DNA of 64,000 nucleotides from Azospirillum sp. B510 (GCF_000010725.1 NC_013854.1:186001-250000), one strand, 5' to 3'; counted from the stretch's first letter, positions 38,460 through 49,278 are shown. Numbers and translations: made by a program. The notes: generated from the sequence alone by a model not told the origin.

Positions 38460-38632
38460 GCTTCTATCCTTGTTTCCTGGGTCCTGCATCATACCCCGGC
38501 ATGGCGTGGCCGTCACCGGCGACGCCGCCCGGACAACAGCTTGGGCGCGGATGGCGGGTTTCAAGGCTGATGCGACCAAAGCACGCGGATGGCTGATCGG
38601 AAGGCGGCGTATGGATGGAGATGTCCGCGGCC

Positions 38633-40345
38633 TCAGCCGGCCCGCAGCCTGCCGATGAAGTGGGTCACCTCGCGGTTCAGCGTCACCGCCTGACCGTCCA
38701 GCAGTTCCGCGGCGCGCAACACCTCGCCGGCGGCGGTGCCGGTCTCGGCGGCGCTGGTCGAGACGGTGCCGATGGTCTGCGAGACCTCGGCGGTGCCGGC
38801 GGCGGCCTCCTGGACGTTGCGGGTGATCTCCTGGGTGGCGGCGGCCTGCTGCTCCATGGCCCCGGCGATGGAGCCGACGATCTCATCGATGCCGACCACC
38901 GTCTCGCCCACCCCCTTGATGGCGGTGACGGCGGCGCCGGTCACCTGCTGCATGCCGGCGATCTGGGTGCCGATATCCTCGGTGGCCTTGGCGGTCTGGT
39001 TGGCGAGATTCTTGACCTCGCTCGCCACCACGGCGAAGCCCTTGCCGGCCTCCCCGGCGCGGGCGGCCTCGATCGTGGCGTTCAGCGCCAGAAGGTTGGT
39101 CTGGGCGGCGATCGAGTTGATCAGGCCGACGATCTCGCCGATGCGCTGGGCGGCGTCGGACAGGCCGACGACATGGGCGTTGGTCTCCTCCACCGCCCGC
39201 ACGGCACCGCGCACCATGTCGAAGGAGCGGCGGACCTGGCCGCCGATCTCGGCGATGGAGGCCGACATCTCTTCCGTCGCGGCGGCGGCGGTCTGGACGC
39301 TGGCGCCGGCCTGGGCGCTGGCGGCGGCGACGGTCGCCGCCTGCCGGTTGGCGCTTTCGGCACGCTCCAGCATGCCGGCGGCGTTGCCGCGCACCTGATG
39401 GGCGCCGGCCCCCACCTGCTGCACCACCTCGGCCACGCGGGCCTCGAACAGGTCGGCCAGCTCCTGGATGGCGCGGCGCTTTTCCGCCTCGGCCTGCGCC
39501 TTCTGGCGTTCCTGGTCGGCGGTCAGCCGTTCCACCTCGCGCGCGTTGGTCTGGAACACCTCCAGCGCGCGGGCCATGGCGCCGATCTCGTTGCGCATCC
39601 AGCCGCTCCCCACCACGGTGTCGAGCTTTCCCGCCGCCAGATCGGCGGTGTTGCTCGACAGCTGCTGCAACGGCCGGGTGATGGAGCGGGCGAGCAGCAG
39701 CCCGGCCGCCATCATCGCCAACAGCAGCCCGCCCATCACCAGCGCGAAATCGCGGCGGGCCGAGGCGGCGGCGTTGCGGGTGGCCTGGGTGGCGGCGGCG
39801 GTGGAGCGGCCGATGGCCGCCTGGGTCTCCATGACCTTGGCGGTCAGGGCGGCGAACTGGTCGTCGGTATGGGCCATCATCGGGATGCCGATCAGGCGGT
39901 CGATGGCCGCCATCTGGTTCATCTCCTCCACCGCCTTGGCATAGGCGCCGATCCGGGCCGACACCTCGTCCAGCATCGACCGTTCCGACCCGTCCAGCGG
40001 CATGGCGCGCAGTTCCGCCACGGTGGTGCGTGCCCTGCCCAGATTGGCGGCGATGGCGTCGCGCATGGCCTGGAGCTTCGCCTCCTCGATGCCGGAGCCG
40101 GACAAGGCCAGATGCCGTGACACGTCGCTGTGGATGACATAGGCGATGGCGACCAGCCGGTCGATCCGGCCGAGACGCTCCGCCGCCTCGCTGTGGATGG
40201 AATCCACGGCGACCAGCGCCTGCTCCGACTGGCGGTCGGCAAGGACCAGGGCCGCCACGGTCAAGAAGATCCCCATCAGGGGGGCCGCGAAGATCCGGCC
40301 CGCCACCGACAGGCCAGACAGACGCGCAAAGACACCGCCCTTCAT
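38633..40345 (-). CDS. Methyl-accepting chemotaxis protein
   Basis: A 570-residue receptor. TM1 (about 16-37), a periplasmic helical-bundle sensor of about 150 residues, TM2 (about 190-211), HAMP ([20 protein letters not shown] to about 265) and a signalling domain with the hairpin tip [37 protein letters not shown]. The four-helix-bundle periplasmic domain (TarH-like) is of unknown ligand. No C-terminal CheR/CheB pentapeptide is present. ATG 40345 follows GAGGGGGGTGGG. Confidence 0.95.
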   Translation of the reverse strand: MKGGVFARLSGLSVAGRIFAAPLMGIFLTVAALVLADRQSEQALVAVDSIHSEAAERLGRIDRLVAIAYVIHSDVSRHLALSGSGIEEAKLQAMRDAIAANLGRARTTVAELRAMPLDGSERSMLDEVSARIGAYAKAVEEMNQMAAIDRLIGIPMMAHTDDQFAALTAKVMETQAAIGRSTAAATQATRNAAASARRDFALVMGGLLLAMMAAGLLLARSITRPLQQLSSNTADLAAGKLDTVVGSGWMRNEIGAMARALEVFQTNAREVERLTADQERQKAQAEAEKRRAIQELADLFEARVAEVVQQVGAGAHQVRGNAAGMLERAESANRQAATVAAASAQAGASVQTAAAATEEMSASIAEIGGQVRRSFDMVRGAVRAVEETNAHVVGLSDAAQRIGEIVGLINSIAAQTNLLALNATIEAARAGEAGKGFAVVASEVKNLANQTAKATEDIGTQIAGMQQVTGAAVTAIKGVGETVVGIDEIVGSIAGAMEQQAAATQEITRNVQEAAAGTAEVSQTIGTVSTSAAETGTAAGEVLRAAELLDGQAVTLNREVTHFIGRLRAG

Positions 40346-40405
40346 CCCACCCCCCTCACTCACTCGACCAGCACCGACGCGTCTCACCGGGTCACGGACC
40401 GGCGA

Positions 40406-40888
40406 TCACTTGTAGATGCCGACATAGGCGACCAGCTCCTGGCCAGGAACGCGCTTCACATAGGTGACCTTCGGCTCGATCTTGTTGGTGGCGGGGTTCA
40501 GCCAGCGGTATTCGACCCAGCCCTCTCCCTTGTCCTTGGCGACGGCCAGCACGTCCTGGACGATGAAGCGGCCATCCGGGTCCTTGACGTTGATGACGCT
40601 CTGGCCGACGCCGGCCGGACGCGGCGGGTAGACCTTCCACACGCCGGAGAAATCGACGACGTTGACGTAGATCTCGCCATGTTTGAACGGGCCCTCGCTG
40701 TTGAAGGCCTTGGCGGCTTCGTCCAGCCCCTGGGCGGCGATCAGGTCGGCGGCCTTCAGGGTGATGGATTTGGCCTCCTCCTGGGTCGGCTTGGCTTCCT
40801 GCGCGGTGGCGGGCGAGGACAGCGGGGCGGAAACGACAGTCCCGACAGCGATCAGGGCGACCGTCAGAAAACGAAACCACAGACGCAT
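40406..40888 (-). CDS. Secreted Cache-like domain protein
   Basis: A 160-residue periplasmic protein. Signal peptide about 1-30 (LTVALIAVGTVVSAPLSSPATA). The mature part resembles a stand-alone single Cache_2 domain: SITLKAADLIAAQGLDEAAKAFNSEGPFKHGEIYVNVVDFSGVWKVYPP and GWVEYRWLNPATNKIEPKVTYVKRVPGQELVAYVGIYK. Ends 60 bases before the chemoreceptor on the same strand, so it may be a ligand-binding partner of it (inference). ATG 40888 has GAGGAAAGATCAC. Confidence 0.85.
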   Translation of the reverse strand: MRLWFRFLTVALIAVGTVVSAPLSSPATAQEAKPTQEEAKSITLKAADLIAAQGLDEAAKAFNSEGPFKHGEIYVNVVDFSGVWKVYPPRPAGVGQSVINVKDPDGRFIVQDVLAVAKDKGEGWVEYRWLNPATNKIEPKVTYVKRVPGQELVAYVGIYK

Positions 40889-41000
40889 GTGATCTTTCCT
40901 CAAGAAGTGCGGGGCCGCCGGGTGACGCCGGCTGTCCCTGAGAGTGTTGTTCGGCCGTCATCGCCTTCGCGTGAGGCCATTATCGCGGCAGCATACTAAC

Positions 41001-41088
41001 AGAAAGTTTCACTGATTTGTCCGTTGCATTTCGTCACGATCATGACGCATTGCAGCATCGCAATATTACCGGAGTATGGAAACTTTCT
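41001..41088. promoter_or_regulatory. Inverted repeats in the gene-free 41-kb interval
   Basis: AGAAAGTTTC (41001-41010) and GAAACTTTCT (41079-41088) are perfect 10-base inverses, 68 bases apart; between them ATTGC-N6-GCAAT (41049-41064) is a dyad. The interval 40889-41528 (640 bases) holds no credible gene. The upstream part must carry the promoter of the Cache-like gene; the dyads could be regulator sites. Confidence 0.4.
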
Positions 41089-41528
41089 ACGCTTGCGGGT
41101 GTTCTTCATTTCGATTTGAACGCTTTGGGCGTGCTGGCGGGGAGGCGGGTCGGAGAGTGGCGACGTTGCCCGCGCCGATGCGGCTCATCGACGCGCCGGC
41201 CCTTCCGCCGGCCCGCGCGTGACGGTTTGCCGCCCCTTTTTTCCATCGACAGCCGCGTCGTTCGGGTGGAGCATCGAAGGTCAGGTGCGGGCACTTCTCC
41301 GGTCCGGGACCCGATGCGCTCCGCACGCTGCTGTCCGCCGCCGCCCGATCCGGACGTGTTTTGTTTCAACGTGCCGATTTCCTTGAACGTTCAGGTCTGA
41401 CTGTTCACATGCGAACGGGCCGCCCCGGCGGCCGGCGCCTGATCTCCGGCCCCGGCAGCCCCGGTCAAGATGGCCTTGGTCGAGATGGCCCCGGCCACGA
41501 CGGCCCGAAGCTTCGACGGGAGGTGTGA

Positions 41529-43568
41529 ATGCCGCATACCCAAATCCGGACGGCCCGCTGCGCGGCGCTGGTCGGCCCCTATCTCGCCGGCAAGACGACA
41601 TTGCTGGAAAGCCTGCTGTTCGCCGCCGGGGCCGTCACCCGCAAGGGCAGCGTGCGCGACGGCAATGCCGTGGGCGACAATTCGCCGGAGGCGAAGGCCA
41701 GGTCGATGAGCACCGAGCTGAACGTCGCCTCCTTCGACTATCTGGGGGAGCGCTGGTCGATCCTCGACTGCCCGGGCTCGGTGGAGTTGACGGGGGAGGC
41801 TCAGGCGGCGCTGATGGCCGCCGACATCGCCATCGTGGTGGCGGAGGCGGCCCCCGAGAAGGCGGTGCTGCTGGCCCCGCTGTTCAAGGTGCTGGACGAC
41901 CACCGCATCCCGCATCTGCTGTTCATCAACAAGATAGACACGCTGGGGGACCTGCGCGTGCGCGACGTCGTCGCCGCCTATCAGGAGGTCTCGGCCCGCA
42001 AGCTGGTCCTGCGCGAGGTTCCGCTGCGCGAGAACGGCCAGATCACCGGGCTGGTCGATCTGGTCAGCGAGCGCGCCTGGCGCTTCAATCCGCACAAGCC
42101 GTCGGATCTGGTGGCGCTGCCCGACAGCGTCCGCGACTGGGAGGCCGAAGCCCGGCAGGCGATGCTGGAATCGGCCGCGGACTTCGACGACGGCCTGCTG
42201 GAGAAATTGCTGGAGGACATGGCCCCCGACAGCGCCGACCTGTACGAGACGCTGGCCCATGAACTGGCGGACGATCTGATCGTCCCGGTCTTCTTCGGAT
42301 CGGCGGAGAATGACAACGGCATCCGCCGCCTGCTGAAGGCCCTGCGGCACGAGGGGCCGGAGGTCGCGGCCACCGCCGCCCGCATCGACATTCCGGCCGA
42401 TGCGGCGGTGGCGGCGCAGGTGGTCAAGACGATGATGGGCTCCCATGCCGGCAAGCTCAGCCTCGCCCGCATCTGGCGCGGCACCGTCACCGACGGCATG
42501 ACGCTGGGAGGGGAGCGGGTGTCCGGCATCTTCCAGCTGTTCGGCCGCGACCAGACCAAGGTTCCGCAGGCGGTGGCCGGCGATCTCGTGGCGCTCGGCC
42601 GGCTGGAGACGGCGGCGACCGGCGACCGGCTGACCGGGACGGCCAATCTCGGCCCGCCCGCCGACTGGCCCGCCGCCGCCCCGCCGGTCCATGGGCTGGC
42701 GCTGCGCGCCGAGAACCGCAATGACGAGGTGAAACTGTCCGCCGCCCTCCAGAAGCTGCGGGAGGAGGATCCGTCCCTGACGCTCGACCAGTCGGCCGAG
42801 ACCGGGGAGTTGGTGCTGTGGGGCCAGGGCGATGTCCATCTGAAGCTGGCGATGGACCGGCTGCGCAGCCGCTTCAACGTCGCGGTGAAGGGGCTGCCGC
42901 CCCAGGTTCCCTACAGGGAGACGATCCGCAAGGGCACCAGCCATCACGCCCGTTTCAAACGCCAGACCGGGGGGCATGGCCAGTTCGCCGACATCCATGT
43001 CGAGATCCGGCCGCTGCCGCGCGGATCGGGCATCCAATTCGAGGATGCGGTGGTTGGCGGCGCCGTGCCGCGCCAGTATATCCCGTCGGTGGAGGCCGGC
43101 GTGCGCGAGGCGTCGGTGCGCGGGCCGCTCGGCTTTCCGGTGGTGGATTTCGCGGTGGCGCTGACCGGCGGCCAGTTCCATGCCGTCGACAGCTCCGACA
43201 TGGCGTTCAAGACGGTGGCGCGGCAGGCGATGGCCGATGCCCTGCCATCCTGCGAGCCGGTGCTGCTGGAGCCGATCCTGACCGTCACCATCGCGGTGCC
43301 CAGCGCCTTCACCCCGAAGGTGCAGCGTCTGGTCAGCGGCCGGCGCGGCCAGCTTCTGGGCTTCGACGCGCGGCCGGGATGGCCCGGCTGGGACGAGGTG
43401 AAGGCCTGCATGCCCCAGGCCGACATGCAGGATCTGATCGTGGAGCTGCGTTCCCTCACCTTCGGCGTCGGCAGCTACAGCGCCGAGTTCGAGCGGCTTC
43501 AGGAGGTGGTCGGCAAGGCGGCCGACCGGGCCGTCGAAATCCGCCGCGACATGCTGGCGGCGCAATAA
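41529..43568 (+). CDS. Elongation factor G-like translational GTPase paralogue
   Basis: A 679-residue EF-G family protein (FusA2/EF-G-like). P-loop GPYLAGKTT (16-24), NKID (134-137), domains II-V with the RETI, GGHGQFA and AVVGGAVPRQYIPSVEAGV blocks. Key deviation: the G3 motif is DCPGSVEL instead of DTPGHVDF, so the catalytic His of EF-G/EF-Tu is Ser84; the switch I region is also shortened (SMSTELNVA). The gene therefore cannot be the main EF-G and is likely a regulator, ribosome-rescue or otherwise specialised GTPase (inference). ATG 41529 follows GGGAGGTGTGA. Confidence 0.9.
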   Translation: MPHTQIRTARCAALVGPYLAGKTTLLESLLFAAGAVTRKGSVRDGNAVGDNSPEAKARSMSTELNVASFDYLGERWSILDCPGSVELTGEAQAALMAADIAIVVAEAAPEKAVLLAPLFKVLDDHRIPHLLFINKIDTLGDLRVRDVVAAYQEVSARKLVLREVPLRENGQITGLVDLVSERAWRFNPHKPSDLVALPDSVRDWEAEARQAMLESAADFDDGLLEKLLEDMAPDSADLYETLAHELADDLIVPVFFGSAENDNGIRRLLKALRHEGPEVAATAARIDIPADAAVAAQVVKTMMGSHAGKLSLARIWRGTVTDGMTLGGERVSGIFQLFGRDQTKVPQAVAGDLVALGRLETAATGDRLTGTANLGPPADWPAAAPPVHGLALRAENRNDEVKLSAALQKLREEDPSLTLDQSAETGELVLWGQGDVHLKLAMDRLRSRFNVAVKGLPPQVPYRETIRKGTSHHARFKRQTGGHGQFADIHVEIRPLPRGSGIQFEDAVVGGAVPRQYIPSVEAGVREASVRGPLGFPVVDFAVALTGGQFHAVDSSDMAFKTVARQAMADALPSCEPVLLEPILTVTIAVPSAFTPKVQRLVSGRRGQLLGFDARPGWPGWDEVKACMPQADMQDLIVELRSLTFGVGSYSAEFERLQEVVGKAADRAVEIRRDMLAAQ

Positions 43569-43572
43569 GGGG

Positions 43573-43625
43573 TCGGACGTTCCGTCACCCGGCAGGCCAT
43601 GATCCGGCTGGCGGATGGAGGAACG
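43573..43625. terminator. Inverted repeat between the EF-G-like and chemoreceptor genes
   Basis: GGACGTTCC and GGAACGTCC (approximately 43575-43627) can pair over a 35-base loop with inner complementary GC stretches. It separates two convergent genes; no T run is evident. Confidence 0.4.
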
Positions 43626-43649
43626 TCCGTTCCGACGACCGCTTGCCCC

Positions 43650-45059
43650 TTACCGCGCGTCGGAGGCGGCGAACTCCTTCACCTTGGTCTTCAGAAGCTC
43701 GAAGGTTCCGTTCAGGTCGTTGGCGGAACTCAGGACCTGGGTGGACATCTCGCCGCTCTTCGAGGCGGTGTGGGCGACGGCGTCGATGTGGGCGGCGACC
43801 AGCCGGGTGCTGTCGGCGACCGACCGCACCCGTTGGGCGATGTCGTGCGTGGTCGCCTCCTGCTGCTCGGTGCTGGCGACGATGGCGGACGAGATCTCGC
43901 GAACCTGCGAGATCACCAGCCCGATGTTCTTGATCGCCTCGACCGTCTGCTTGGTCTGGTCCTGGACCATGGAGATCTGGCCGGTGATGTCCTCGGTCGC
44001 CTTCGCGGTCTGGTTGGCCAGATTCTTGACCTCGCCGGCGACGACGGCGAAGCCCTTGCCAGCCTCGCCGGCGCGGGCCGCCTCGATGGTGGCGTTCAGG
44101 GCGAGAAGGTTGGTCTGGCTGGCGATGTCCTGGATCAGCTTGATCACCGCCCCGATCTTGCTGGCGGTTTCCGCCAAACCCTGGACCATCGAGTCGGCCC
44201 GCTCGGTCTCGTCCGCCGCCTTGTTGGAGATGCCGGCCGCCTTGTCGATCTGTTGGGCGATCTCGTTGATCGAGCTGGCGAGCTGTCCGGTCGCGGCGGC
44301 GACGGCCTGGGTGTCGGCGGATACCTGATTGGCGGAGACGGTGGCCTGCTCCATCTTCTCCTCGCCCTGCTGGGCCAGGCTGGACAGGGAATGGGCGATG
44401 GTCTGCATGCCATCGGCCATCACCGCCGACCGGCCGGCGAGTTCCGACACCTCCTCCGCCAGCTTGTGGCTGCGCTGGCGTTCGTCCTGCAGGACGGTCA
44501 GATCCTTCCAATAGGTGATGACATAGTCCTTGCCGCCCTGCTGGCAGGCGACCAGCGTCACCTCGACCGGAACGAGGCTGCCGTCCAGCCGGCGATGATA
44601 CCAGTCGAAGCGGACGAAACCGTCCCGTGCCGCCTTGGTGATGTATTGCACCGCCACCTCCCGCGACGACCGCCCGTCCGGCTGCGTCGTCGGCGACAGG
44701 GCGGAGGGCTGGATGCCGACGATGTCGGACCGCGACCGTGCCCGCAGGAAGCGCACCGCCGCGTCGTTGCAGGCGCGGAAGCCGTCCATGGTGGCGATCA
44801 GGATCGGGTCGGCCGATTTGTCGAACGCCATCAGGCTCAGCACGTCGTCCGGGGAGGGGGCGTTCTTCGCCGTGTCGTTCCGCTCTTCCCGGCCCAGCAG
44901 CAGGCCGCCGGCGAGGATCGCCAACCCGACGACCAAGGCCAGCCAGAAGGCCCAGCCGGACAGCACGGACGGACCGCTTGCCGCCAGCAAGGCGGCCGGC
45001 ACGGCCAGACCACAAACCACGACGCCGGCAACCCGCCGGCCGCTCGATGCTTCGACCAT
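43650..45059 (-). CDS. PAS-containing methyl-accepting chemotaxis protein
   Basis: A 469-residue receptor. Two hydrophobic segments at the N-terminus (residues 8-55), a PAS domain (about 75-190; [44 protein letters not shown]) and a signalling domain with [38 protein letters not shown]. There is no periplasmic domain, so it senses cytoplasmic or energy-related cues. No HAMP is present. The last gene before an AT-rich interval. Confidence 0.93.
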   Translation of the reverse strand: MVEASSGRRVAGVVVCGLAVPAALLAASGPSVLSGWAFWLALVVGLAILAGGLLLGREERNDTAKNAPSPDDVLSLMAFDKSADPILIATMDGFRACNDAAVRFLRARSRSDIVGIQPSALSPTTQPDGRSSREVAVQYITKAARDGFVRFDWYHRRLDGSLVPVEVTLVACQQGGKDYVITYWKDLTVLQDERQRSHKLAEEVSELAGRSAVMADGMQTIAHSLSSLAQQGEEKMEQATVSANQVSADTQAVAAATGQLASSINEIAQQIDKAAGISNKAADETERADSMVQGLAETASKIGAVIKLIQDIASQTNLLALNATIEAARAGEAGKGFAVVAGEVKNLANQTAKATEDITGQISMVQDQTKQTVEAIKNIGLVISQVREISSAIVASTEQQEATTHDIAQRVRSVADSTRLVAAHIDAVAHTASKSGEMSTQVLSSANDLNGTFELLKTKVKEFAASDAR

Positions 45060-45099
45060 TGACGCTATCCCCGATGATGCTCTCTGCGTGCGACTGTGC

Positions 45100-45355
45100 G
45101 CGCCAAAATCTTCATGGCCGCACTTAAAAGGATAAAAAGTTAAATAAGATGTAAAGGCTCAATCAGGGCGAGGTGTGATTTGTATTTCACAATTGAAATG
45201 GAGTTGTGAGAAAGGGAATCGCGAGAAGTTCATTCACAAATCAGCGACATAAATAATTTTATAATAATTTTATTGATCCACTATAGTCGGCGTTCAAGAT
45301 TGTCAATTTTCTTGATTGCGCATATGCCTGATTAACGGGATCGTTGGGCAGGCCA
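45100..45355. other. AT-rich gene-free interval
   Basis: The interval from 45060 to 45456 contains no gene. From about 45120 to 45335 AT content is strikingly high (for example AATAATTTTATAATAATTTTATTG), against a genome of about two-thirds GC. It must contain the leftward promoter of the chemoreceptor gene and perhaps horizontally acquired or curved DNA. Confidence 0.6.
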
Positions 45356-45389
45356 AACAAAAACCCGCCGGCGGAAAATCGCCGGCGGG
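45356..45389 (-). terminator. Intrinsic terminator of argG
   Basis: On the minus strand, CCCGCCGGCG/CGCCGGCGGG 10-bp stem (45380-45389 with 45364-45373), 6-base loop, then TTTTTGTTT. About 70 bases after the argG stop. Confidence 0.92.
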
Positions 45390-45456
45390 TTCGGAACCGT
45401 GCCCATCCCAAGCTCCGGGCGCCATGGCTTTGGACGCCACCGCTTGAAACGATGGA

Positions 45457-46692
45457 TCAGCCCAGCTTCTGCTTGGCCATCGCGCCCAGGCGCAGGCGAA
45501 GCGCGTTCAGCTTGATGAAGCCTTCCGCGTCCTTCTGGTTGTAGACGCTGTCCTGCTCGAAGGTGACGTAGTCCATGCGGTAGAGCGAGTTGGGCGACTT
45601 GCGGCCGACGACCGTGACGTTGCCCTTGAACAGCTTCAGACGGACGGTGCCGTTGACCAGCGACTGGGTCTGGTCGATCAGCGCCTGGATGGCCAGACGC
45701 TCCGGGCTCCACCAATAGCCGCAATAGATCAGCTCGGCATAGCGCGGCATCAGCTCGTCCTTCAGGTGGCCGGCGCCACGGTCGAGCGTGATGCTCTCCA
45801 TGGCGCGGTGCGCCACCAGCAGGATGCTGCCGCCCGGGGTCTCGTAGACGCCGCGCGACTTCATGCCGACATAGCGGTTCTCGACCAGATCGAGACGGCC
45901 GATGCCGTTCTCGCCGCCCAGCCGGTTCAGCTCGGTCAGCAGGGCCGCCGGCGACAGCGCCTTGCCGTCGATGGCGACGGCGTCACCATTCTTGAACTCG
46001 ATCTCGATGTAGGTCGGGGTGTCCGGCGCCTTTTCCGGGGCGACGGAGCGGGTGTACATGTCCTCGTCCGGCTCGACCCACGGATCCTCCAGCGCCTTGC
46101 CCTCGTAGGAGATGTGCAGGAGGTTGGCGTCGGTGGAGTAGGGGGCCTCGCCGCGCTTGTCCTTCGCGATCGGAATCTGGTTCTTCTCGGCGTAGTCCAG
46201 CAGCGTGGTGCGGCTGTTCAGGGTCCATTCGCGCCACGGCGCGATCACCGAGATGTCCGGGCGCAGGGCGTAATAGCCCAGCTCGAAGCGGACCTGGTCG
46301 TTGCCCTTGCCGGTGGCGCCATGGGCGACGGCGTCGGCGCCGACCATGTTGGCGATCTCGATCTGGCGCTTGGCGATCAGCGGCCGGGCGATCGAGGTGC
46401 CGAGCAGGTAGGTGCCCTCATAGAGCGTGTTGGCGCGGAACATCGGGAAGACGAAGTCCCGCACGAATTCCTCGCGCAGGTCGTCGATGAAGATGTTTTC
46501 CGGCTTGATGCCCAGAAGCTCGGCCTTCTTGCGGGCGGGCTCCAGCTCCTCGCCCTGGCCGAGGTCGGCGGTGAAGGTCACCACCTCGCAGGAATAGGTC
46601 TCCTGCAGCCACTTCAGGATGACCGAGGTGTCGAGGCCGCCCGAATAGGCGAGCACCACTTTCTTGATCTGTTTGCCGGACGCGCCGCTCAT
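45457..46692 (-). CDS. argG: Argininosuccinate synthase
   Basis: Joins citrulline and aspartate (with ATP) in arginine synthesis. At 411 residues it is of normal length. The ATP pyrophosphatase loop [16 protein letters not shown] near residue 13, [36 protein letters not shown] and [24 protein letters not shown] are all diagnostic. Starts [11 protein letters not shown] at ATG 46692. Possibly a stand-alone unit closed by the terminator below it. Confidence 0.98.
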   Translation of the reverse strand: MSGASGKQIKKVVLAYSGGLDTSVILKWLQETYSCEVVTFTADLGQGEELEPARKKAELLGIKPENIFIDDLREEFVRDFVFPMFRANTLYEGTYLLGTSIARPLIAKRQIEIANMVGADAVAHGATGKGNDQVRFELGYYALRPDISVIAPWREWTLNSRTTLLDYAEKNQIPIAKDKRGEAPYSTDANLLHISYEGKALEDPWVEPDEDMYTRSVAPEKAPDTPTYIEIEFKNGDAVAIDGKALSPAALLTELNRLGGENGIGRLDLVENRYVGMKSRGVYETPGGSILLVAHRAMESITLDRGAGHLKDELMPRYAELIYCGYWWSPERLAIQALIDQTQSLVNGTVRLKLFKGNVTVVGRKSPNSLYRMDYVTFEQDSVYNQKDAEGFIKLNALRLRLGAMAKQKLG

Positions 46693-46753
46693 GGGACTGC
46701 TCTTGCAGTAGAGAAAGGTAAGGCCGCGACCGTACGGCCTTTCCCGCCCGCCT

Positions 46754-47941
46754 TCAAGCCCCCGTGCCCGTTCCGCTCGCCGCCGCCGCCCTTTCCCGCA
46801 GCGCCGACACCGCGAACAGCAGGCAGGCGGCGGCGGTGAAGAAGGCCAGCCCGTGCCGGGTCAGGTCCATCGCCGCCCCGGCCAGCACCGGCCCGGCCAG
46901 CGCGCCGACCCCCCACATCAGCCCCATGGCGGCATAGATGCCGACCAGCTCCGCCCCCTGGAATCGGCTGCCGACGACGGCCAGCATGATGGTGTAGACG
47001 CCGACGAAGGCGCCGCCCCAGATGAACAGAAGAACATAGGTCGCGACCTCGCTCATCAGCGCGAAGGGCCAGGCGAGCGCCCCCAGCGCGGCGCAGGCCG
47101 CCAGCCCGATCACCAGCGTCAGCCGATCCATCTTGTCGCCGAGCCAGCCGATCGGAAGCTGCAGAAGGATGGCGCCGATCATCATGCAGGACATCAGGCT
47201 GGTCGCCCCGGTCTCCGACCAGCCGAGCTTGGTGGCGTAGATCGCCAGGAAGGACAGGCCGGCGGTCTCGATGGCGGCGTTCAGCATGATGGCGCCGATG
47301 GCGACCGGGGCCAGCCGGATGAAATGCAGCGGCCCCTCGTGCGACGGCTCCTCGAACTCCGGCGCCTGGACGCGGGGGGAGGCGACCAGCAGCGCCCCGG
47401 CGGCGGCCACCCCGGCGCCGGCCAGATAGGGCAGCGCCCCGCCCGATCCCAGCAGCGACAGCATCAGCGGCCCCAGCGCGAAGCCGGACGACAGCGCCGC
47501 GGTGTAGACCGCCATGGCGCGGGCGCGGGTCGCCTCGCCGCTCAGGCTGTTGGTCCAGGTCTCCGACATGACGAACAGGGTTTCCGACGCGGCGCCCAGC
47601 AGGATGCGCAGGGGAAACCACAGCCAGACCGGCGTCGCGGGAAACAGGGCGAGCAGGACCGCCGAGCCGAGCAGGGCGAGAATCACCAGCCGGCGGGCGC
47701 CCAGCCGGGCGACGATCCGCGGCAACAGCACCGCCATCCCCAGAACCCCCAGCGCATGCATCGCCGCGTTGGCCCCGATGGTCAGGTCGCTCAGATTCTG
47801 CCGCGACAGATCCAGCGCGATCAGCGCCGCGCTGAGGCTGTAGGTCAGCCCGAACATCATCGCGGTGGCGATCACCGCCGCGCGGGACAGAAGGCCGCCG
47901 TTCGGCTCGATGCCGGCCGGGGCGTGGGTGTCGTGGGTCAT
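46754..47941 (-). CDS. MFS transporter
   Basis: A 395-residue major facilitator with 12 hydrophobic helices. Motif A-like segment [17 protein letters not shown] after helix 2 and a second at [20 protein letters not shown] mark the two halves; [21 protein letters not shown] is the characteristic cytoplasmic loop of YcaD/YfkF-like members. Substrate unknown. The stop of the upstream gene overlaps its ATG (47938-47941), so both are translationally coupled. Confidence 0.92.
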   Translation of the reverse strand: MTHDTHAPAGIEPNGGLLSRAAVIATAMMFGLTYSLSAALIALDLSRQNLSDLTIGANAAMHALGVLGMAVLLPRIVARLGARRLVILALLGSAVLLALFPATPVWLWFPLRILLGAASETLFVMSETWTNSLSGEATRARAMAVYTAALSSGFALGPLMLSLLGSGGALPYLAGAGVAAAGALLVASPRVQAPEFEEPSHEGPLHFIRLAPVAIGAIMLNAAIETAGLSFLAIYATKLGWSETGATSLMSCMMIGAILLQLPIGWLGDKMDRLTLVIGLAACAALGALAWPFALMSEVATYVLLFIWGGAFVGVYTIMLAVVGSRFQGAELVGIYAAMGLMWGVGALAGPVLAGAAMDLTRHGLAFFTAAACLLFAVSALRERAAAASGTGTGA

Positions 47942-49278
47942 GATGGTTGCGTGTCCAGCCGGTCGGAGGGGGTGCGCAGCCGGCCGAGGAAGCTGCGGAG
48001 TCGCAGACGCCACGGCAGGCGGGAGCGGTCGACGATGCGGGAGAGCGCCGATGCGTAATCCAGCACGAATCCCGGTGTCCAGCTCATCGCGTCGGCCCGG
48101 CTGCGGATCAGCGACGCGACCCAGATGTCGGGGTCCATCAGCAGCCGCAACAGGCGCAGCCAGGGAGAGCGGCTGGCCAGCACCCCTTCCAGCGTGGCGT
48201 CCAGCGCGGCCGCGACCACCACCGAGCAGTTGCGGTTGGCGAGGTTGTAGGTATTGTCCTGCCGGTAACCCGCCCAGAAGGCGCGCAGGCGGCGCAGGTT
48301 GTAGGTGCGGAATTCGACGCTGGCATCGGCCGGGCACCAGTCGGCCACCTCCTCCTCGTAGGAAGGCAGGAAGCGGCCGGGCACATCGTTCTCCGCGCCG
48401 GTGCGCAGCGCGGTCACGAAATTGACGCCCGTCCGGTCGAACTCGGTCGCCGGATAGTGGCTGATATAGAGGTCGGGCGCCAGTTCCAGGGCCGAATGCC
48501 CGGTGGAGACCACGCCGTTGCGGTCGATGGCGGCGATGTAGCGGTCGATCACCAGCCGCCGGTCCAGCGGCGCCGTCGCCGTCGCGACCGGCGTCCACAC
48601 CCGCACCACCAGCGGCCGGTCATGGTGGATGACCGGGTCGGGGTCCTCGCCGATCAGGACGGGCGCGTTGTCGTACCAGCCCCGTCCGGAGAAGATCGGC
48701 AGGTTGAGGATCGCCGCCTCGTCCTCCAGATCGCGCAGCAGCATCCCCAGGCGCAGCAGAATCCAACCCGACAGGCCAACGAACAGCCCGATGCACAGCG
48801 GCATGTTGCGGTCGGACGGCAGCGGCCATTCCATCAGCAACATCGCCGCCAGCGCCAGTTCCGCCAGCCCGAACGCCACCAGCAGCCGCCACATCCGCAC
48901 GCGGACGAGCACCGCGGCGCCGGCGCGGTTGAAGCCGTCGAGCGCCAGCAGGCTGGCGAGGGGAAGCGCCAGCGTCCAATCATGCAGCAGCGGGGAAACC
49001 AGCAACAGCGCCCCGGTGAGGATCGCCAGCACGGCGCGGATCAGAGCGAATCGGCGGCTGGCGTCCGCCGCGCCGGACAACGCCATCGGCAGGCCGATCA
49101 GACCGCCCGTGATGAAGGCGACCCCCAGGATGGCATAAGTGAGGCCGGCCAGCCCGTCCAACAGGCCCACCGCCAGCGACAGACCCACCCCCATCAACAT
49201 GAGGCCGAGCAGGGCGATCACATGCCAGTGCGAGCGGAAGGCGCGGGGGCCGATCAGCAGGAACGCAAGTTTCAGCAT
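47938..49278 (-). CDS. HdeD-like membrane domain fused to a putative Cys-peptidase domain
   Basis: A 446-residue protein. N-terminal half (about 1-185): six hydrophobic helices in the HdeD/DUF308 style (LGLMLMGVGLSLAVGLLDGLA and the helices after). C-terminal half (about 195-446) is soluble and has GHSALEL with His261 and YNLANRNCSVVVAAAL with Cys351, the order and context of a DUF4105/PPPDE-like cysteine peptidase. Starts MLKLAFLLIG at ATG 49278; longer upstream readings are unlikely. Function unknown; a membrane-bound stress protein with hydrolase is a working idea. It overlaps the MFS gene by 4 bases. Confidence 0.78.
   Translation of the reverse strand: MLKLAFLLIGPRAFRSHWHVIALLGLMLMGVGLSLAVGLLDGLAGLTYAILGVAFITGGLIGLPMALSGAADASRRFALIRAVLAILTGALLLVSPLLHDWTLALPLASLLALDGFNRAGAAVLVRVRMWRLLVAFGLAELALAAMLLMEWPLPSDRNMPLCIGLFVGLSGWILLRLGMLLRDLEDEAAILNLPIFSGRGWYDNAPVLIGEDPDPVIHHDRPLVVRVWTPVATATAPLDRRLVIDRYIAAIDRNGVVSTGHSALELAPDLYISHYPATEFDRTGVNFVTALRTGAENDVPGRFLPSYEEEVADWCPADASVEFRTYNLRRLRAFWAGYRQDNTYNLANRNCSVVVAAALDATLEGVLASRSPWLRLLRLLMDPDIWVASLIRSRADAMSWTPGFVLDYASALSRIVDRSRLPWRLRLRSFLGRLRTPSDRLDTQPS

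Noticed and set aside
41017..41400. A 127-codon open frame before the EF-G-like gene
   Set aside because: The product is Arg/Pro-rich without pattern, no ribosome site precedes it, and it crosses the inverted-repeat region.
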